A stretch of 15,034 nt of DNA from Candidatus Saccharimonadota bacterium (GTDB lineage Bacteria; Patescibacteriota; Saccharimonadia; Saccharimonadales; Saccharimonadaceae): assembly GCA_905373315.1 (NCBI GenBank), contig CAJPSL010000002.1:1-15034 (forward strand), given 5' to 3'. The position numbers and the translations under genes were made by a program. A model generated the notes under the pieces. It had not been told where the DNA came from, searched no databases, and was given only the letters and a program-made list of their open reading frames with translations. Shown piece by piece: positions 13,757-15,034 of the stretch (positions within the stretch are counted from its first letter, which is position 1; the number at the start of each line of letters is the position of its first letter).

Positions 13757-13785
13757 ATTCTAGCATAAAATACAGAAAAATGCAA
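13757..13785 (-). promoter_or_regulatory. Promoter of the adhesin gene
   Basis: TTGCAT (13780-13785), 17-base spacer ending in TGC, TAGAAT (13757-13762). The predicted start near 13750 gives a leader of about 120 bases. The -35 and extended -10 match the rplJ promoter, so the gene appears wired to the resident sigma factor. Confidence 0.7.
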
Positions 13786-13819
13786 TACTCCCACGGCTAT
13801 CTCGGCGACGTCACCCCCA

Positions 13820-13849
13820 GTAAAAATCCCGCCATGATCGGCGGGATTT
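13820..13849 (-). terminator. Intrinsic terminator after rplA
   Basis: A perfect 10-bp stem (13824-13833 with 13840-13849), 6-base loop, and a five-T run on the minus strand (13826-13822). It begins 30 bases after the rplA stop and insulates rplA from the adhesin. Confidence 0.85.
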
Positions 13850-13878
13850 GATGGGTTAAACTGCGAGATTAACTATGT

Positions 13879-14850
13879 CTAGAGGTTGTTTTCAACCTTG
13901 ATGCCAGGACCCATGGTAGTAGTCACGGCGACGCTTTTGACGTAGGCGCCTTTGAGGCTGCTTGGTTTTTGGGCGTTCAGGCTGCTCAAAAATGCGCGGG
14001 CGTTGTCTTGCAATTTGTCCGCACCAAACGACACCTTACCAACACTTAAGTGGACGATGGCTTGTTTGTCGACGCGGTATTCAACTTTACCAGCTTTGGC
14101 TTCGGTGACGGCAGTCGCCACGTCTGTTGCTACGGTACCAGACTTTGGATTTGGCATCAAACCACGTGGACCGAGCAAGCGAGCGTATTTACCAAGTTTT
14201 GGCATGTACTGTGGCGTTGCTACCAAAATGTCAAAGTTCAGCTCTTCTTTGTCCAGCTGCTTCAAAAATTCTTCATCACCGATGATGTCGGCGCCAGCTT
14301 TTTTGGCAGCGGCGTGCTCTTCTTCTGGTGCAAATACTGCGACGCGTACGTCTTTACCAGTACCGTGAGGCAGTGACACGGTTGAGCGAATGTTCTGGTC
14401 TGCCTGGCGTGGGTCAACACCGAGCCGAACGTGCAGTTCTACTGACGCGTCAAATTTGACTGGGCTGGTCTCGGTCGCTAGCTTCAAGGCTTCTTCTAGA
14501 GTGTAAACCTTATTTTTCTCAATCTTTTTGGCAGCTTCTTGGTATTTTTTACCGCGGCGCTCTAGGCGTGGTCGAGTGACTGGCTTTGGACCCTTTTTGA
14601 TGTGTGCTTCAGCATCTTCGTCTTGTGGAGTGGTATCGCCTGCTTCTTTGCGAGCTTCCTTCTCTGCTTTAGCTTCAGCTTCGTCCAAAGCTTTTTGGCT
14701 GCGCTTGCCTGCTTTGGCAACGTGCGCTTCACGGACTTCGTGTTTTTCAGCGCCAGCAATGGCAGCTTCAATCTCAGCGATGGTGTTTTTTTCGCTGACT
14801 TCTAGGTTTAGTTCTGCTGCTTTTTCCAGTAATTCGGCTTTTTTGGCCAT
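13879..14850 (-). CDS. rplA: 50S ribosomal protein L1 with N-terminal extension
   Basis: The protein has 323 residues against about 230 usually. The L1 body begins near residue 97 (RRGKKYQEAAKKIEKNKVYTLEEAL). It includes FDASVELHVRLGVDPRQADQ, VSLPHGTGKDVRVAVFA, the hallmark LLGPRGLMPNPKSGTV, and the C-terminal GAYVKSVAVTTTMGPGIKV. L1 binds 23S rRNA at the L1 stalk and often represses its own mRNA. The extra N-terminus starts AKKAELLEKAAELNLEV then SEKNTIAEIEAAI, which looks like a small SAP/Rho-N-type helical motif, followed by a charged Lys/Ala/Glu linker. ATG 14850 is chosen because AAAGGA lies 8-9 bases upstream and the promoter is at 14930-14958. The frame is open further, to 14958, but that would start inside the -35. 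Confidence 0.95.
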   Translation of the reverse strand: MAKKAELLEKAAELNLEVSEKNTIAEIEAAIAGAEKHEVREAHVAKAGKRSQKALDEAEAKAEKEARKEAGDTTPQDEDAEAHIKKGPKPVTRPRLERRGKKYQEAAKKIEKNKVYTLEEALKLATETSPVKFDASVELHVRLGVDPRQADQNIRSTVSLPHGTGKDVRVAVFAPEEEHAAAKKAGADIIGDEEFLKQLDKEELNFDILVATPQYMPKLGKYARLLGPRGLMPNPKSGTVATDVATAVTEAKAGKVEYRVDKQAIVHLSVGKVSFGADKLQDNARAFLSSLNAQKPSSLKGAYVKSVAVTTTMGPGIKVENNL

Positions 14851-14923
14851 GAGATATATCCTTTCTGTGGTGCAATCGGTGCTCGGTTCCTCCGAATTCA
14901 CCTCCCAACATTGATTGTTATTC
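14851..14923 (-). promoter_or_regulatory. rplA leader with possible L1-binding hairpin
   Basis: In the RNA a 4-bp stem (14899-14902 with 14878-14881) and a 3-bp stem (14892-14894 with 14884-14886) are separated by an asymmetric 4/2-base internal loop, with a 5-base terminal loop. Known L1 mRNA targets combine short helices with an asymmetric loop. This is a resemblance only, and the stems are short. Confidence 0.3.
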
Positions 14924-14929
14924 TCGCTG

Positions 14930-14958
14930 ATTATATCAGTTTTGGTGACTGTTTTCAA
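14930..14958 (-). promoter_or_regulatory. Promoter of rplA
   Basis: TTGAAA (14953-14958), 17-base spacer, TATAAT (14930-14935): the best consensus promoter in the window. Predicted start near 14923. It shows that rplA can be transcribed without an upstream rplK promoter. Confidence 0.8.
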
Positions 14959-15034
14959 TGAGGCTCGTGTGTCGAACGCCGAAAGGCTGTGACGAAGGTG
15001 TTGTTAGGTACCACAAACAGGTTTGCCTGTGAGC
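14959..15034. other. Right-edge sequence without a recognised gene
   Basis: I see no coding frame or RNA gene here. Two small hairpins are present: one with a GAAA loop in GCCGAAAGGC, and one with a TTTG loop (ACAGG/CCTGT) near 15010-15030. The latter may be part of a terminator of a gene outside the window. Confidence 0.3.

Noticed and set aside
14851..14958. Longer rplA starting at 14958
   Set aside because: That ATG lies in the -35 of the best promoter in the window, and ATG 14850 has a ribosome site and a sensible MAKK start.
1..15034. tRNA, rRNA, insertion sequence or integrase genes
   Set aside because: I looked on both strands and found no cloverleaf, rRNA signature, transposase motif or matching terminal repeats around the adhesin.

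Overview
The window looks like a chromosomal segment of a candidate-phyla-radiation bacterium, most likely a host-associated Candidatus Saccharibacteria (TM7) member. I infer this from divergent, zinc-poor versions of housekeeping proteins (RecR, DnaX), an L1 ribosomal protein with a long lysine/alanine/glutamate-rich N-terminal extension, compact gene packing, near-leaderless starts, and an actinobacterial-style LPXTG-like surface protein (oral Saccharibacteria live on Actinobacteria). The assignment is recall of family features, not a search. TGA is used as an ordinary stop, so there is no sign of the SR1/Gracilibacteria code.

Every gene I can support is on the minus strand, so transcription runs from the right end to the left. 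From right to left: rplA (L1) with its own promoter and leader; a single-gene unit for a secreted, Pro/Thr-rich, LAHTG-anchored adhesin-like protein; rplJ-rplL (L10, L7/L12) behind a structured leader that reads as an L10-type attenuator; an unrecognised 171-residue protein; a DUF2797 protein; an SGNH hydrolase overlapping a PlsC-like acyltransferase; dnaX abutting dnaB; a GT-C (family 39-like) membrane glycosyltransferase; ybaB-recR; and a DUF3048 (YerB-like) membrane protein overlapping a sensor histidine kinase that runs off the left edge.

Replication/repair genes (dnaX, dnaB, ybaB, recR) sit together, with dnaB and the glycosyltransferase lying inside the dnaX-ybaB-recR arrangement common in other bacteria. 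The ribosomal stalk genes are separated from rplA by the adhesin. The hydrolase/acyltransferase pair suggests turnover or re-acylation of scavenged lipids, and the DUF3048/kinase pair suggests an envelope-sensing module.

The most unusual signal is inside the adhesin gene. Its coding sequence is packed end to end with short-loop hairpins, about 25 in roughly 920 bases. Ten are perfect stems of 8-15 bp with loops of 3-5 bases, where I would expect about 0.1 by chance. The same theme continues in its 5' leader and in two strong hairpins after its stop. I saw nothing comparable in the other genes. I do not recognise this as a described phenomenon.

Other points of note are a possible programmed -1 frameshift site in dnaX placed to make a gamma-like short form, loss of zinc-binding cysteines in both RecR and DnaX, and mutually exclusive RNA stems ahead of rplJ.
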